From: Cepaea nemoralis
Lineage: Eukaryota; Mollusca; Gastropoda; Stylommatophora; Helicidae
DNA length: 64,000 bases
Direction: 5' to 3'
Assembly (NCBI GenBank): GCA_014155875.1
Contig: JACEFZ010014509.1
Coordinates: forward strand, 1-64,000
In this document: positions 54,741 to 64,000 of the stretch, piece after piece
Layout of the letters: the number at the start of each line of letters is the position of its first letter
How positions within the stretch are numbered: the stretch's first letter is position 1
Notes under the pieces: generated by a model
Told to the model about the DNA's origin: nothing
Database searches by the model: none
Seen by the model: the letters and a program-made list of their open reading frames with translations, nothing else
Program-made: the position numbers and the translations under genes

Positions 54741-57347
54741 CCATATAGAGGAGTGTTTGTATGTGGGAGAATATATCTCCATTTGGTATCTGTGATGTCC
54801 TGTTCGTTGTATAGGTAGAAGAGTAAGGTTGGTAGAGTGTTCAGATTACCGGCCCACCTTCCCGCCAAATAGACCTATACGTTACCTGCCCACAGGTGAT
54901 ACCACTTCATGATATGGGTATTGTCCTCGGACTATATGTCCAATTGTTGTCTCTGTGAGTCTTATGAGCCTGCATAATAAGCTAGAATGTTCACGGCTTG
55001 ACATTTTTTGATTTTGCAGACATTTTGAGGCAGGCGGGGAACATCTTGGTTGGATCTTGGCTGATTTTAGCTGAATCTAAGTATAGACAACTTTAGCTGT
55101 AAACATCTGGCCGATCCGTTTTGACTAGAAGTAGTGTAAGAGGATGGACTGTCTAAGCCAGGACCTCAGTACTCCTGGCCAGCGGCATTTTTTTCCAAGA
55201 ATCGGAACCAGAGGGGAAGTAATCCTCTATTATTCTTCTAGCAACAGTGAGAAACTCCAGACGGAGTTATCTCCTTTCTTTTGGGTTTGGCAACTCTTGT
55301 GACATCAAGTATTGAAAAGCTTCAATTAATCATCACTGGCGTCTGACGAGAGATGACACTAATCTTCTTCCGGTAGTAACCGGGAAGTTATAGTCTGCAA
55401 CAGCTTACGGACTGGATGTTACTCTCGATGTGAAGCAGTCATATGCAATGGAGTGAACTATGAAAACAGTACGGATCCTCCCGTTTGTTACAATGTCCCA
55501 CTGCGATATTGTGGATGCATCTTTTTTCTTTGGACGAAGCATGTTACCCATTTATTTTACGGGAGATCGCCTAAATATGTTCAGCCAGCTATGACCCCAA
55601 CGTATAGAGAGTTCTTCGTTCGCTGGAGACCCCAGCGACTTTGTTGAGAGTCTGTGCTTTATTCGTTCCAGAATGTTGGGAGAGGGGCTTATTAGGCTTC
55701 CTAGTGAATCATGGAAGTTATAGGTCTGCCGAAGTCACAGATGGGATGGTACTTTCCTTATGAGAGGTCATCATAATTTGACTTAGAGATGAACCCAGCT
55801 ACGTTTCCCTGGTTTGTTTAAATGTCGTACTGAGACATTTGAGATTTCGTCTTTGTAACAATGAAGAATGCAAGTCTTACCATCTTCGGGAGATCGCCTA
55901 GAGAGGTTCAACTAGCTATGACCCATGCTCATGGAGAGTCCTTCCTTCACCAACAACCTCAGTACGTCGTTGAGAGTCCGTGCTTCCACTTTTCCAGAAT
56001 GATGGACATTACTACCAAGGGGTGAAATCCCTATTTTATGCAGACATATTTTCCTCTCAAGACCACCGCCATATCGAGTAGTCCAGACTCAGTCACACCA
56101 TCATCATTTTTATAGAAGGGACAAGTGAGGACAGTTCCTTTTGTTGGTCAATTATGACTGTATTTTATCAACGTCAATGAGCCGTATCCCCATTACCGTG
56201 TTCAGTATCCAGAGAACCTTGTTTTTCCTCAGTGGCACATTGTGGTGTTTGGTCAAAGTAGGATGGGAGGAGCCCATCTATTTCAGCAGTAGAATCAGAA
56301 GAGGATTTAGGGTAGAACAATAGAAGTGTCGTCATAGAACTGTTGTTGTGGTAGAATGAAGACAGTTGTAGAGAGGCCCTGTGTGGAGTGAATCTACATT
56401 CTCCTGATTTGAATATTGGTGTCTGCACGAACTTAGTTACAATAATGACACAATCACCAGTCAGATCGCTGATCTATGTTCTGGTTGGTTTTTCCGTGTG
56501 ATAGACATCATGTAGGGGAATATATGCCGAGTAGTGATTAAACGGCACATAGTAGAAACAGTCATCCCGATTAGGGCACAACAAGCCAAGTGCGGGTGAT
56601 TGGGTTTTAGGTGCAGGGAAGAAAAGAGGAGGACGGAGTTGTTAAATTAGAAGTGAATGCATTACTTGATAATGTATTTGTTTTGTTTGATGTTTGATAG
56701 ATTGTAGTGGAGACAGAGTCTTGTACTTCCATATTACTAGATTCTGTCAATAAAATATATATGTTGTCAGGAGAGTTTGTTCATTGTCTAGTGACCAGAG
56801 TAACACTGTTTGTTGTTGTAGAGAACTGTGCTACTGTGTTTGTATATGTGCAGAGAATCCAGTGGAAGGTCGACCAACACACAGTCTCAGATATTTTATC
56901 CAAGAATAACAACTTGATAGAGATCTGTGGTTAAGTGACCTATTCTCTGTTTTATTCTTCAGGAAGGTAGTTTATCTTGTAAAGTGGGTGGAGTCTATCC
57001 GACCATAACCCCATTCTTACTTCAATAGAGCCAATAACTACTCTATTCCTGGAGTCTTTTTAGGAAATAAACTGTCTCGATCAACTGCCTTTATGCGGCG
57101 AACCCGATGGACCGAATGTTTATTACCCCTAGACACAATCTCAGTCCATTTCATATGGTATTCTCATTTACTATCCCACATTCATATACATTTTTGAAAT
57201 GCATTTTGTAAAGAAACATATAGAAATAGATTGCTAAATGTTTTCCCCTTTTAAAATAAATGAATGTACAACATTTTAGTCATGGTTTTGTTATGTTTCG
57301 ATAAAATCTGTTCCGGTGATGAGCAAAAATTGAAAACTACAAAATTG
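54741..57347. other. Unassigned sequence right of element C
   Basis: This should join 44445-45473 once element C is removed. No protein family is recognisable. It includes a diverged direct duplication (55385-56005). Text near 57050-57100 (GGAAATAAACTGTCTCG, TTTATGCGGCGAACCCGATG) resembles the R/U5 part of an LTR, but no matching pair was found. Confidence 0.4.
55385..56005. repeat. Diverged direct duplication, about 327-bp period
   Basis: GGGAGATCGCCTA occurs at 55561 and 55888. AGCTATGACCC and GTTGAGAGTCNGTGCTT follow at matching distances, and GGAAGTTATAG precedes at matching distances. Divergence is substantial, so the duplication is old. Confidence 0.75.
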
Positions 57348-57373
57348 CTGGTCCATTTCTCCCCAGTCTCCCC
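57348..57373 (-). repeat. Right terminal inverted repeat of the pogo element
   Basis: It reads CTGGTCCATTTCTCCCCAGT followed by CTCCCC and then TA at 57374-57375. It is the inverted counterpart of 25158-25181. Confidence 0.75.
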
Positions 57374-57591
57374 TACTACTAATCGTTCCCACCGCTATCT
57401 GATTAAAAGTTCTCCTGGTCTTCCCTCTCAGTTTTGAGATTCTTCCAGAACCCCTGCCGACCCCCTGCAATCTCATTCTTTCCACATATGGGTTCTCAAT
57501 CAACGTTAAGAAGTAAGTAACGTATCTAGGCATTAACTGAGCTATGAACAATAGTTTTATTCAGTAATATAAACCAACTAGCTGACCCGGC

Positions 57592-57855
57592 CCGGCTTCG
57601 CCCAGTTCCTGATGGGGAGCATCTCATTTAATTCATATAAGTAGTCATATAAGCTCCCGTTCCCGTTTCCGACTATCTGTCTGTCTATCTGTCTGTCTGT
57701 CTGCCTGACCCGGCCCGGCTTCGCCCAGTCCCTGATGGGGAGCATCTCATTTAATTCATATAAGTAGTCATATAAGTTCCCGTTCCCGTCTGTCTGTCTG
57801 TCTGTCTGTATGTCCGTCCCTCTCTGTCTGTCTGTCTGTCTGCCTGTCTGTCTAA
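57592..57855. repeat. 123-bp duplication with (TCTG)n microsatellites
   Basis: CTGACCCGGCCCGGCTTCGC starts at 57592 and 57715. Each copy continues with GATGGGGAGCATCTCATTTA and ends in a TCTG run. Confidence 0.9.
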
Positions 57856-57964
57856 TCATTTATTGGTTGCAGTTAGAACAACCTAGATAAACGAAGACCA
57901 ACTTACAAAAAGCATTAGAAAGAGCACTTGAAAGGTCTTTACATCTTCCCCAACAATTAACTTG

Positions 57965-58150
57965 GGTAAATGGAGCGGCGGCAGCAGCAGCAGCAGAAGA
58001 AGAAAAAGGAGGAGTAGGAGCTGGGAGGAGGAAGAGGGAGGTGGAGGAGGGAGGAAGAGAGGCGGAAAGAGGAGGAGGAGGGAGGAGGAGGAGTAGGGAG
58101 GAATACGAGGGAGGAGGAGGGATTAGGATGAGGAGAGAGGAGGAGGAGGG
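57965..58150. repeat. GGA-rich low-complexity tract
   Basis: The plus strand is almost entirely purine (GGAGGAGG and GGAAGAGG variants) after a short GCAGCA run. Reading frames across it are compositional. Confidence 0.9.
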
Positions 58151-58169
58151 TAGAAAACGTCACGTGACC

Positions 58170-58256
58170 AGCCGTTTGGGAATAATGTACGGAATTATTA
58201 CCAAACGTTTGGTAATAAAATCTCTTATTATTAATATTACCAAACGTTTGGTAAAA
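58170..58256. promoter_or_regulatory. Two identical 18-bp palindromes
   Basis: TTACCAAACGTTTGGTAA occurs at 58198-58215 and 58237-58254. The first extends to a perfect 24-bp palindrome (58195-58218). A degenerate half site, CGTTTGGGAATAA, lies at 58172, with a CACGTGAC just before it. The spacing of 34-39 bp suggests cooperative protein sites or a hairpin-forming unit. No neighbouring gene can be assigned. Confidence 0.55.
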
Positions 58257-58835
58257 AGTCTCCCGCCAGGGAAAGTGTATAACTACCACCGGTGGCCTCT
58301 ACTTGAACCTGGGGCAGACGTGAACTCCGCCAGACACATGTGTCCGGGCCACGGCCGTGTTGTACTTCCGACAGCGCTCAGTTTTTGGGGCAGGTTGTCA
58401 ACTGTTAACTTTTATCATCAGGAGTTATTTACCAGCGGCGCGGCGTTATTATCTCCCAGGTAAGGCCAGTGTGATTTATTTATCGTGGAACTGTAGTTTG
58501 TGTGGTATGTTTTGGTGTAGTTATTGTATAGTTGACCCATACAAGGTTTGAGTGGGCTTCTAGCAACAATGTCTTCCCGTCTCGTCTGTCGCGAGAGAGC
58601 GGGTTATATAACAGAGATCGGTTTTGGTGACAAGCGCGCTGACAGGGAAGAAAAACCTGATTTGCCGTCGCTAGTTATCCGCTTAGATGAATTCAAACGA
58701 TATGTTTATAAAACCGTTACTTGCATTTGAATAATTCATATAATGTTTGACTAGTCAATACTTGTCATATGTAAGCAGAGCTAACAAAAGATGACAGCCC
58801 CACTGACTGAATGTCCGCTTGCGATTTAGTTTTTT
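58257..58835. other. CpG-richer stretch without a recognised gene
   Basis: The interval includes GGCGCGGCGTTATT and a possible splice donor CCAGGTAAGG at about 58456. An open frame of 60 codons (58548-58730, +) has no family features. A promoter and first exon are conceivable but not supported. Confidence 0.3.
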
Positions 58836-59106
58836 TTACCCACAACGGAATTAAATATCCCTATTTTTTAAACTTGTGTTTGCTCAGCTGAGTATTTTTG
58901 CTGTCTCTATCTGCCCATATTGCCGCCGTCCCATTTTGCTTTATTTGACAAGTTCACAAATGGGAATACTGATTGACAACTACACACTAGTCACAACTTA
59001 GGAGGACACCAACATAGTTATAGTCCCTCACTCAATGTTGAACATTTGCTACACCGGGACTTCACTTTCCACTCAACTCTCTAGTACAGTCATCTACCCA
59101 AGGAAT
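58836..59106. repeat. Dispersed repeat R, copy 1, left part
   Basis: About 90% identical to 61381-61650, including ACAAATGGGAATACTGATTG. It is interrupted by a LINE fragment and resumes at about 59585. Confidence 0.85.
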
Positions 59107-59521
59107 GATTTATGATGCCAATATTCATCATTATCAAGTGCCGTGCCGGCTTGCGTAGGCGTTCATGGCTCTCCACAGATCTCGGTCTTTGGTGTTCTGG
59201 ATCAACTCTGCTGATGATATTCCTCCATGCCACCGTCTCAATCCGTCCAGCATCATTTCTCTTGGTCTGCCTCTCTTCCCCTCAATCTTTCCAGTTGTCA
59301 CGATGTTCTCCAATGCCTCTCTTCTCATCACATGACCAAAGAAAGCTGTTTGTCTCTTTCTTATTGTCGTATATAGTGTTCTAGTTTCATTAGCCTCTTT
59401 CAGGCAATCGTTGTTAGTTACTCTGGCAGTCCAAGGAATTCACAACATTCATCTTAAAAGCCACATCTCCGTTGCTTCTAAGTTCTTCCTAATTTGTTCA
59501 TTTACATTCCAAGATTCGCTG
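59107..59521 (-). pseudogene. LINE reverse-transcriptase C-terminal fragment (copy 3)
   Basis: On the minus strand it reads SESWNVNEQIRKNLEATEMW, then after stops MMRREALENIVTTGKIEG, GRPREMMLDGLRRWHGG and HGT, ending in a GATAATGATG tail. Same family type as copies at 19982 and 24395. It is inserted in repeat R. Confidence 0.75.
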
Positions 59522-59577
59522 TATGGCAGCGAATCTTGGAATGTAAATGAACAAATTAGGAAGAACTTAGAAGCAAC
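59471..59577. repeat. 51-bp perfect inverted repeat with a 5-nt loop
   Basis: Arms 59471-59521 and 59527-59577 are exact reverse complements around TATGG. The left arm is the most upstream coding part of the LINE fragment; the right arm is the same coding segment in opposite orientation. Confidence 0.95.
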
Positions 59578-59584
59578 ATCACTG

Positions 59585-59880
59585 CAGTACGCAGGGCAAG
59601 TCCGTTGTTGCCTCGAAAATACTAGTTCAGTGTTGGTTCACCTTTCTCATGTCCCTTACAAAGCCTTCGAGTCTGGGCTGCTGGACATCAGTTGTCTCTC
59701 ATATGTCCCATACAAAGCTTTCAAGTCTGGGCTGCTAGACGTCAGTGTCTCTCATATGTCCCGTACACAGCCTTCAAGTCTGGGCTGCTGGCCATCAGTG
59801 TCTCTCATATGTCCCGTACACAGTCTTCAAGTCTGGGAACTTCCTGCTGGACATTATTGCCTCTCATATGAACAGTGTGG
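59585..59880. repeat. Dispersed repeat R, copy 1, right part, with 53-bp minisatellite
   Basis: It continues GCAAGTCCGTTGTTG and then GTTCAGTGTTGGTTCACC as in copy 2. The unit CATATGTCCCNTACANAGCC with TTCAAGTCTGGGCTGCTGG repeats about four times at a 53-bp period (59700, 59753, 59806). Confidence 0.85.
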
Positions 59881-60100
59881 TCTCACCCATGTCATGGGAA
59901 TCATGATGATACAGTACTCAGATGTTCTAAGGAATCATTCCATGTCTATTCATACAATTATTCTATATTTTTTGTGGTTCTACCTTTTTTTTAGAGACAT
60001 GCCTGTTTCTTGAATCTGCGCAGTAACTAATGATTAAGACACCTAACTCTATTACAGTGAAATGTGAAAACATTTGCCTTACTTACTCTTTTTACGTCCC

Positions 60101-61222
60101 AATTACCACATTGATTCTGTCAGTTTTCATTGTGTAATGTTTGATTACCACATTGATTCTGTCAGTTTTCATTGTGTAATGTTTGATTACCACATTGATT
60201 CTGTCACTTTTCATTGTGTAATGTTTGATACACTGATTCTGTCACTTTTCAGTGTGTAATGTTTGATTCTGTCACTTTTCATTGTGTAATGTTTGATTAC
60301 CACACTGATTCTGTCACTTTTCATTGTGTAATGTTTGATTACCACATTGATTCTGTCACTTTTCATTGTGTAATGTTTGTTTACCACATTGATTCTGTCA
60401 GTTTTCATTGTGTAATGTTTGATTACCACACTGATTCTGTCACTTTTCATTGTGTAATGTTTGATTACCACACTGATTCTGTCACTTTTCATTGTGTAAT
60501 GTTTGATTACCACATTGATTCTGTCACTTTTCATTGTGTAATGTTTGATTACCACATTGATTCTGTCAGTTTTCATTGTGTAATGTTTGATTACCACATT
60601 GATTCCGTCAGTTTTCATTGTGTAATGTTTGATTACCACATTGATTCTGTCACTTTTCATTGTGTAATGTTTGATTACCACATTGATTCTGTCAGTTTTC
60701 ACTGTGTAATGTTTGATTACCACATTGATTCTGTCACTTTTCATTGTGTAATGTTTGATTACCACATTGATTCTGTCACTTTTCATTGTGTAATGTTTGA
60801 TTACCACATTGATTCTGTCACTTTTCATTGTGTAATATTTGATTACCACATTGATTCTGTCACTTTTCATTGTGTAATGTTTGATTACCACATTGATTCT
60901 GTCACTTTTCATTGTGTAATGTTTGATTACCACATTGATTCTGTCAGTTTTCACTGTGTAATGTTTGATTCTGTCACTTTTCATTGTGTAATGTTTGATT
61001 ACCACATTGATTCTGTCAGTTTTCATTGTGTAATGTTTGATTACCACATTGATTCTGTCAGTTTTCATTGTGTAATGTTTGATTACCACACTGATTCTGT
61101 CACTTTTCATTGTGTAATGTTTGATTCTGTCAGTTTTCATTGTGTAATGTTTGATTACCACATTGGTTCTGTCACTTTTCATTGTGTAATGTTTGATTCT
61201 GTCACCTTTAATTGTGTAATGT
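60101..61222. repeat. 42/30-bp minisatellite, roughly 27 units
   Basis: The long unit is GATTACCACATTGATTCTGT plus CACTTTTCATTGTGTAATGT plus TT. A 30-bp unit lacks GATTACCACATT. Both lengths are multiples of three, so both strands stay open for over 320 codons. C/G variation in CACTTTTC versus CAGTTTTC is shuffled along the array. Confidence 0.95.
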
Positions 61223-61380
61223 TCTTATTTCAATGATTTTCTAGCCATTGGTGAATATTCTTATTACATTTGGATTAACAAACCACAAGATGTCAAGATG
61301 TGATAGACTTTTACCCTTCTAGAGATGTGTTTAGTGGTTTCTACAACATAGTCAAGTATGGGGTAGGAGGGGGTGGTAGT

Positions 61381-61838
61381 TTTACCCACAACCGAATTAA
61401 ATATCCCTATTTTTTAAACTTGTGTTTGCTTGGCTGAGTATTTTTGCCGCTCCTATCTGCACATATTGCCGCCGTAGAGTCTCATTTTCTGCTTTATTTG
61501 ACAAGTTCACAAATGGGAATACTGATTGACAACCACACACTAGTCACAACTTGGGAGGACACCAACATAGTCATAGTCCCTCACTCAATGTTGAACATTT
61601 GCTACACCAGACTTCAGTTTCCACTCAACTCTCTAGCACAGTCATCTATGCAGCGAATGATGTCAACATTAACAAATCAAAATGGACTACCATCGCTGTA
61701 GCATGCAAGGCAAGTCCGTTGTTGTATCGAAAAATACTAGTTCAGTGTTGGTTCACCATTTTCTCATGTCCCGTACAAAGCCTTCAAGTCTGGGCTGCTG
61801 GACGTCAGTGTCTCTCATATGTCCCATACAAAGCCTTC
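61381..61838. repeat. Dispersed repeat R, copy 2
   Basis: It matches copy 1 without the LINE insertion and ends in about two units of the 53-bp minisatellite, the second of which is cut by the next element. Confidence 0.85.
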
Positions 61839-61848
61839 AAGTCTGGCA

Positions 61849-62502
61849 TGTTAGTTAGTTAGTTGAGGTTCCAACTTCATGGCAGCGGGTCGTCCCCATT
61901 ATGCTCCATTCCTGTGTCAGTGAATATCACACAAAATGCTCCCCACTGTCCAATGTGAAAAGTGGAATAGACAGGAGTCTCGGTAATCCAACAGCCCGCA
62001 CAGGTACACTATGCATAATGCCGCCGCCAGAATGCCAACACAATATTCATCCACGAAAACCACAGTTCACCGTCGATGACTCGGCATTCACCAGAAAGAC
62101 ATAATTGACCCGGATTTTCTCACATGGCTTGGTCTTTTACTGCAGGGCAACCCGCCAAAAGTGTCGCACAAAGCACGAACTCCGCAGCTTCAGCGCCGAC
62201 TCCCAGGAGTCTCCTGAAAAATGCACTCATGAACTGAAAAGGCAAATCAGTCAATTCAGCAACAGCCGGTAGCCATTGTTCCGAACATGCAGGTCACTGT
62301 ACAGGACAGATATAAAAGCATTCCACGCGAATTTCACAGCTCACAGTGTCGCCCATGCACTCACTCAGTAGCAGGGCGACGGAACCATGTACTACCAGTC
62401 CAACATGAGGAAAATGCGATTGCAAATCCGTAGCTACAAGCATAAACACGCCACAGGCCTTAACGGTTCAATGCCTAACCACCATGTTGGCGACCGGAAG
62501 TG
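61849..62502 (-). mobile_element. 654-bp non-autonomous retroelement with 10-bp TSD
   Basis: Direct copies of AAGTCTGGCA flank it at 61839-61848 and 62503-62512. On the minus strand it begins CACTTCCGGTCGCCAACATG and ends CTCAACTAACTAACTAACA, a CTAA tail like that of the LINE at 11140-15004. It also shares GCACGAACTCCG with that LINE's 5' region. No long ORF is present. A decayed relative lies at 16600-16940 (+). It is probably mobilised by LINE proteins. Confidence 0.8.
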
Positions 62503-62629
62503 AAGTCTGGCAAATGAAGATAGCAGTTTGACAATGACAAGTTTTACACAGAATCCATGCCAGATATACTCCTGCTACTCACATTTCAAGACTTGAACCA
62601 CATGAAATGATCTGACACCTTAAGTGGTG

Positions 62630-62965
62630 GATATCTCCACATAGTTTGTCCTGGCCATTGGAGTGGATATGTGGATATCTCCACACAGTTTGTCCTGGGC
62701 ATTAGGAGTGGATATCTCCACACAGTTTGTCCTGGCCATTGGAGTGGATATGTGGATATCTCCACACAGTTTATCATGGGCATTAGAGTGGATATCTCCA
62801 CACAGTTTGTCCTGACTATTTGTGTGGATATCTCCACACAGCTTGTCCTGGTCATTGGAAAGGATATCTCCATACAGTTTGTCCTGGCCATTGGAGTGGA
62901 TATGTGGATATCTCCACACAGTTTGTCCTGGACATTGGAGTGGATATGTGAATATCTCCACACAG
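62630..62965. repeat. Minisatellite built on GATATCTCCACACAGTTTGT
   Basis: The core GATATCTCCACACAGTTTGT followed by CCTGG occurs about eight times at 40-60 bp spacing. The spacer GGCCATTGGAGTGGATATGT is present or absent. Confidence 0.88.
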
Positions 62966-63009
62966 TTTGCCTTATTGATGCATTCAGGCTATGAGAGTGT
63001 GGGGGAAAT

Positions 63010-64000
63010 ATAGATTGTGTGATACTGTTTGTGTTTGAAATTGTTTGTTGAGGGAAATTTTTATGTGAAACTTTGTTGAGGGAAATGTTTGTGTGAAACT
63101 TTTGTTGAGGGAAATGTTTGTGTGAAACTGTTTGTGAGGAAAACTCTTTGTTGATGGAAATGTTTGTGTGGGGAACTGTTTGTTGAGGGAAACTCTTTGT
63201 TGATGGAAATGTTTGTGTGGGAAACTGTTTGTTGAGGAAATGTTTGTGTGAAACTGTTTGTTGATTGAAATGTTGTGTGAAACTGTTTGTTGAGGGAAAA
63301 CTCTTTGTTGATGGAAAATGTTTGTGTGGGAAACTGTTCGTTGAGGGAATGTTTTGTGTGAAACTGTTTGTTGATGGAAATGTTTGTGTGGGAAACTGTT
63401 TGTTGAGGGAAACTCTTTGTTGAGGGAAACTCTTTGTTGATGGAAATGTTTGTGTGGGAAACTGTTTGTTGAGGGAAATGTTTGTGTGAAACTGTTTGTT
63501 GAGGGAAATGTTTGTGTGAAACTGTTTGTTGAGGGAAACTCTTTGTTGATGGAAATGTTTGTGTGGGAAACTGTTTGTTGAGGGAAACTCTTTGTTGATG
63601 GAAATGTTTGTGTGGGAAACTGTTTGTTGAGGGAAATGTTTGTGTGAAACTGTTTGTTGAGGGAAACTCTTTGTTGATGGAAATGTTTGTGTGGGAAACT
63701 GTTTGTTGAGGGAAATGTTTGTGTGAAACTGTTTGTTGAGGGAAACTCTTTGTTGATGGAAATGTTTGTGTGGGAAACTGTTTGTTGAGGGAAACTCTTT
63801 GTTGATGGAAATGTTTGTGTGGGAAACTGTTTGTTGAGGGAAATGTTTGTGTGAAACTGTTTGTTGAGGAAAACTCTTTGTTGATGGAAATGTTTGTGTG
63901 GGAAACTCTTTGTTGATGGAAATGTTTGTGTGGGAAACTGTTTGTTGAGGGAAATGTTTGTGTGAAACTGTTTGTTGAGGGAAACTCTTTGTTGATGGAA
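63010..64000. repeat. Minisatellite running off the window end
   Basis: Three related units alternate: AACTGTTTGTTGAGGGAAAT with GTTTGTGTG, GGGAAACTCTTTGTTGATGG and AAATGTTTGTGTGGGAAACT. They combine into a higher-order pattern of roughly 80 bp. No gene is present. Confidence 0.93.

Larger units (their letters stand above)
25158..57373 (+). mobile_element. pogo-type DNA transposon, 32 kb because of nested insertions
   Basis: The left end GGGGAGACTGAGGAGATATG (from 25158) and the reverse complement of the right end, GGGGAGACTGGGGAGAAATG (57373 leftward), match at 18 of 20 bases. Both are flanked by TA, the pogo/Tc1-mariner target. The motif GGGGAGAAATGGACC and its variants recur inside both termini and at 25520-25570 and 36300-36367/44440-44460. 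Removing retrotransposons A, B and C with their TSDs leaves about 6.5 kb. Roughly 3.6 kb of that has no assignable function, so one more unrecognised insertion or unusual cargo is likely. Linking the two ends into one element is inference; the internal transposase and matching ends are direct. Confidence 0.75.

Noticed and set aside
57291..57551. 86-codon ORF across the right pogo end (-)
   Set aside because: It crosses the transposon boundary and has no recognisable domain.
59411..60013. 200-codon ORF (+)
   Set aside because: It runs antisense through the LINE fragment, across the hairpin and into a 53-bp minisatellite; a chance fusion of repeats.

Overview
The window reads as non-genic, repeat-saturated DNA from an animal genome. 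Invertebrate is likely and mollusc or another lophotrochozoan is possible, but the sequence alone does not settle the host. The reasons are eukaryotic mobile elements of metazoan type (Ty3/gypsy LTR retrotransposons, pogo, hAT, endonuclease-RT-RNase H LINE), many long micro- and minisatellites, and no bacterial operons. No tRNA or rRNA gene was recognised. The only host-like gene candidate is a short two-finger C2H2 protein near the left end.

Layout. 1-7.4 kb: AT-rich repeats, the C2H2 ORF with a TATA-like promoter, then a chain of minisatellites and microsatellites. 7.4-11 kb: little that can be named. 11.14-15.00 kb: a near-complete LINE (endonuclease, RT, RNase H; one in-frame stop) inserted into a G-rich minisatellite with a 10-bp target-site duplication (TSD). 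15-25 kb: minisatellites, a hAT element with an exact 8-bp TSD, LINE 3' fragments, and a highly regular 58-bp satellite of 43 full units.

25.16-57.37 kb is best explained as one pogo-type DNA transposon (near-matching terminal inverted repeats flanked by TA) swollen to 32 kb by later insertions. Three LTR retrotransposons lie inside it, each with an exact 5-bp TSD. Element A (26835-35160, +) splits the pogo transposase gene. Element B (36368-44439, -) sits in its 3' subterminal motif cluster. Element C (45474-54735, +) carries unusually long 2.08-kb LTRs. All three begin TGTCA and end GACA, share a coiled-coil Gag N-terminus, and B and C clearly have the pol order protease-integrase-RT-RNase H, which is the Ty1/copia order in Ty3/gypsy proteins (Gmr1-type). 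C looks intact apart from a gag/pol frame change. B has one frameshift. A has lost its integrase core and most of its RT, yet its LTRs are 99% identical, so it probably moved in trans. About 3.6 kb on either side of C remains unexplained.

57.4-64 kb: a segment repeated on both sides of a 42/30-bp array, a 51-bp perfect hairpin at a LINE fragment, a pair of identical 18-bp palindromes, a 654-bp non-autonomous retroelement with a 10-bp TSD, and minisatellites that run off the right end.
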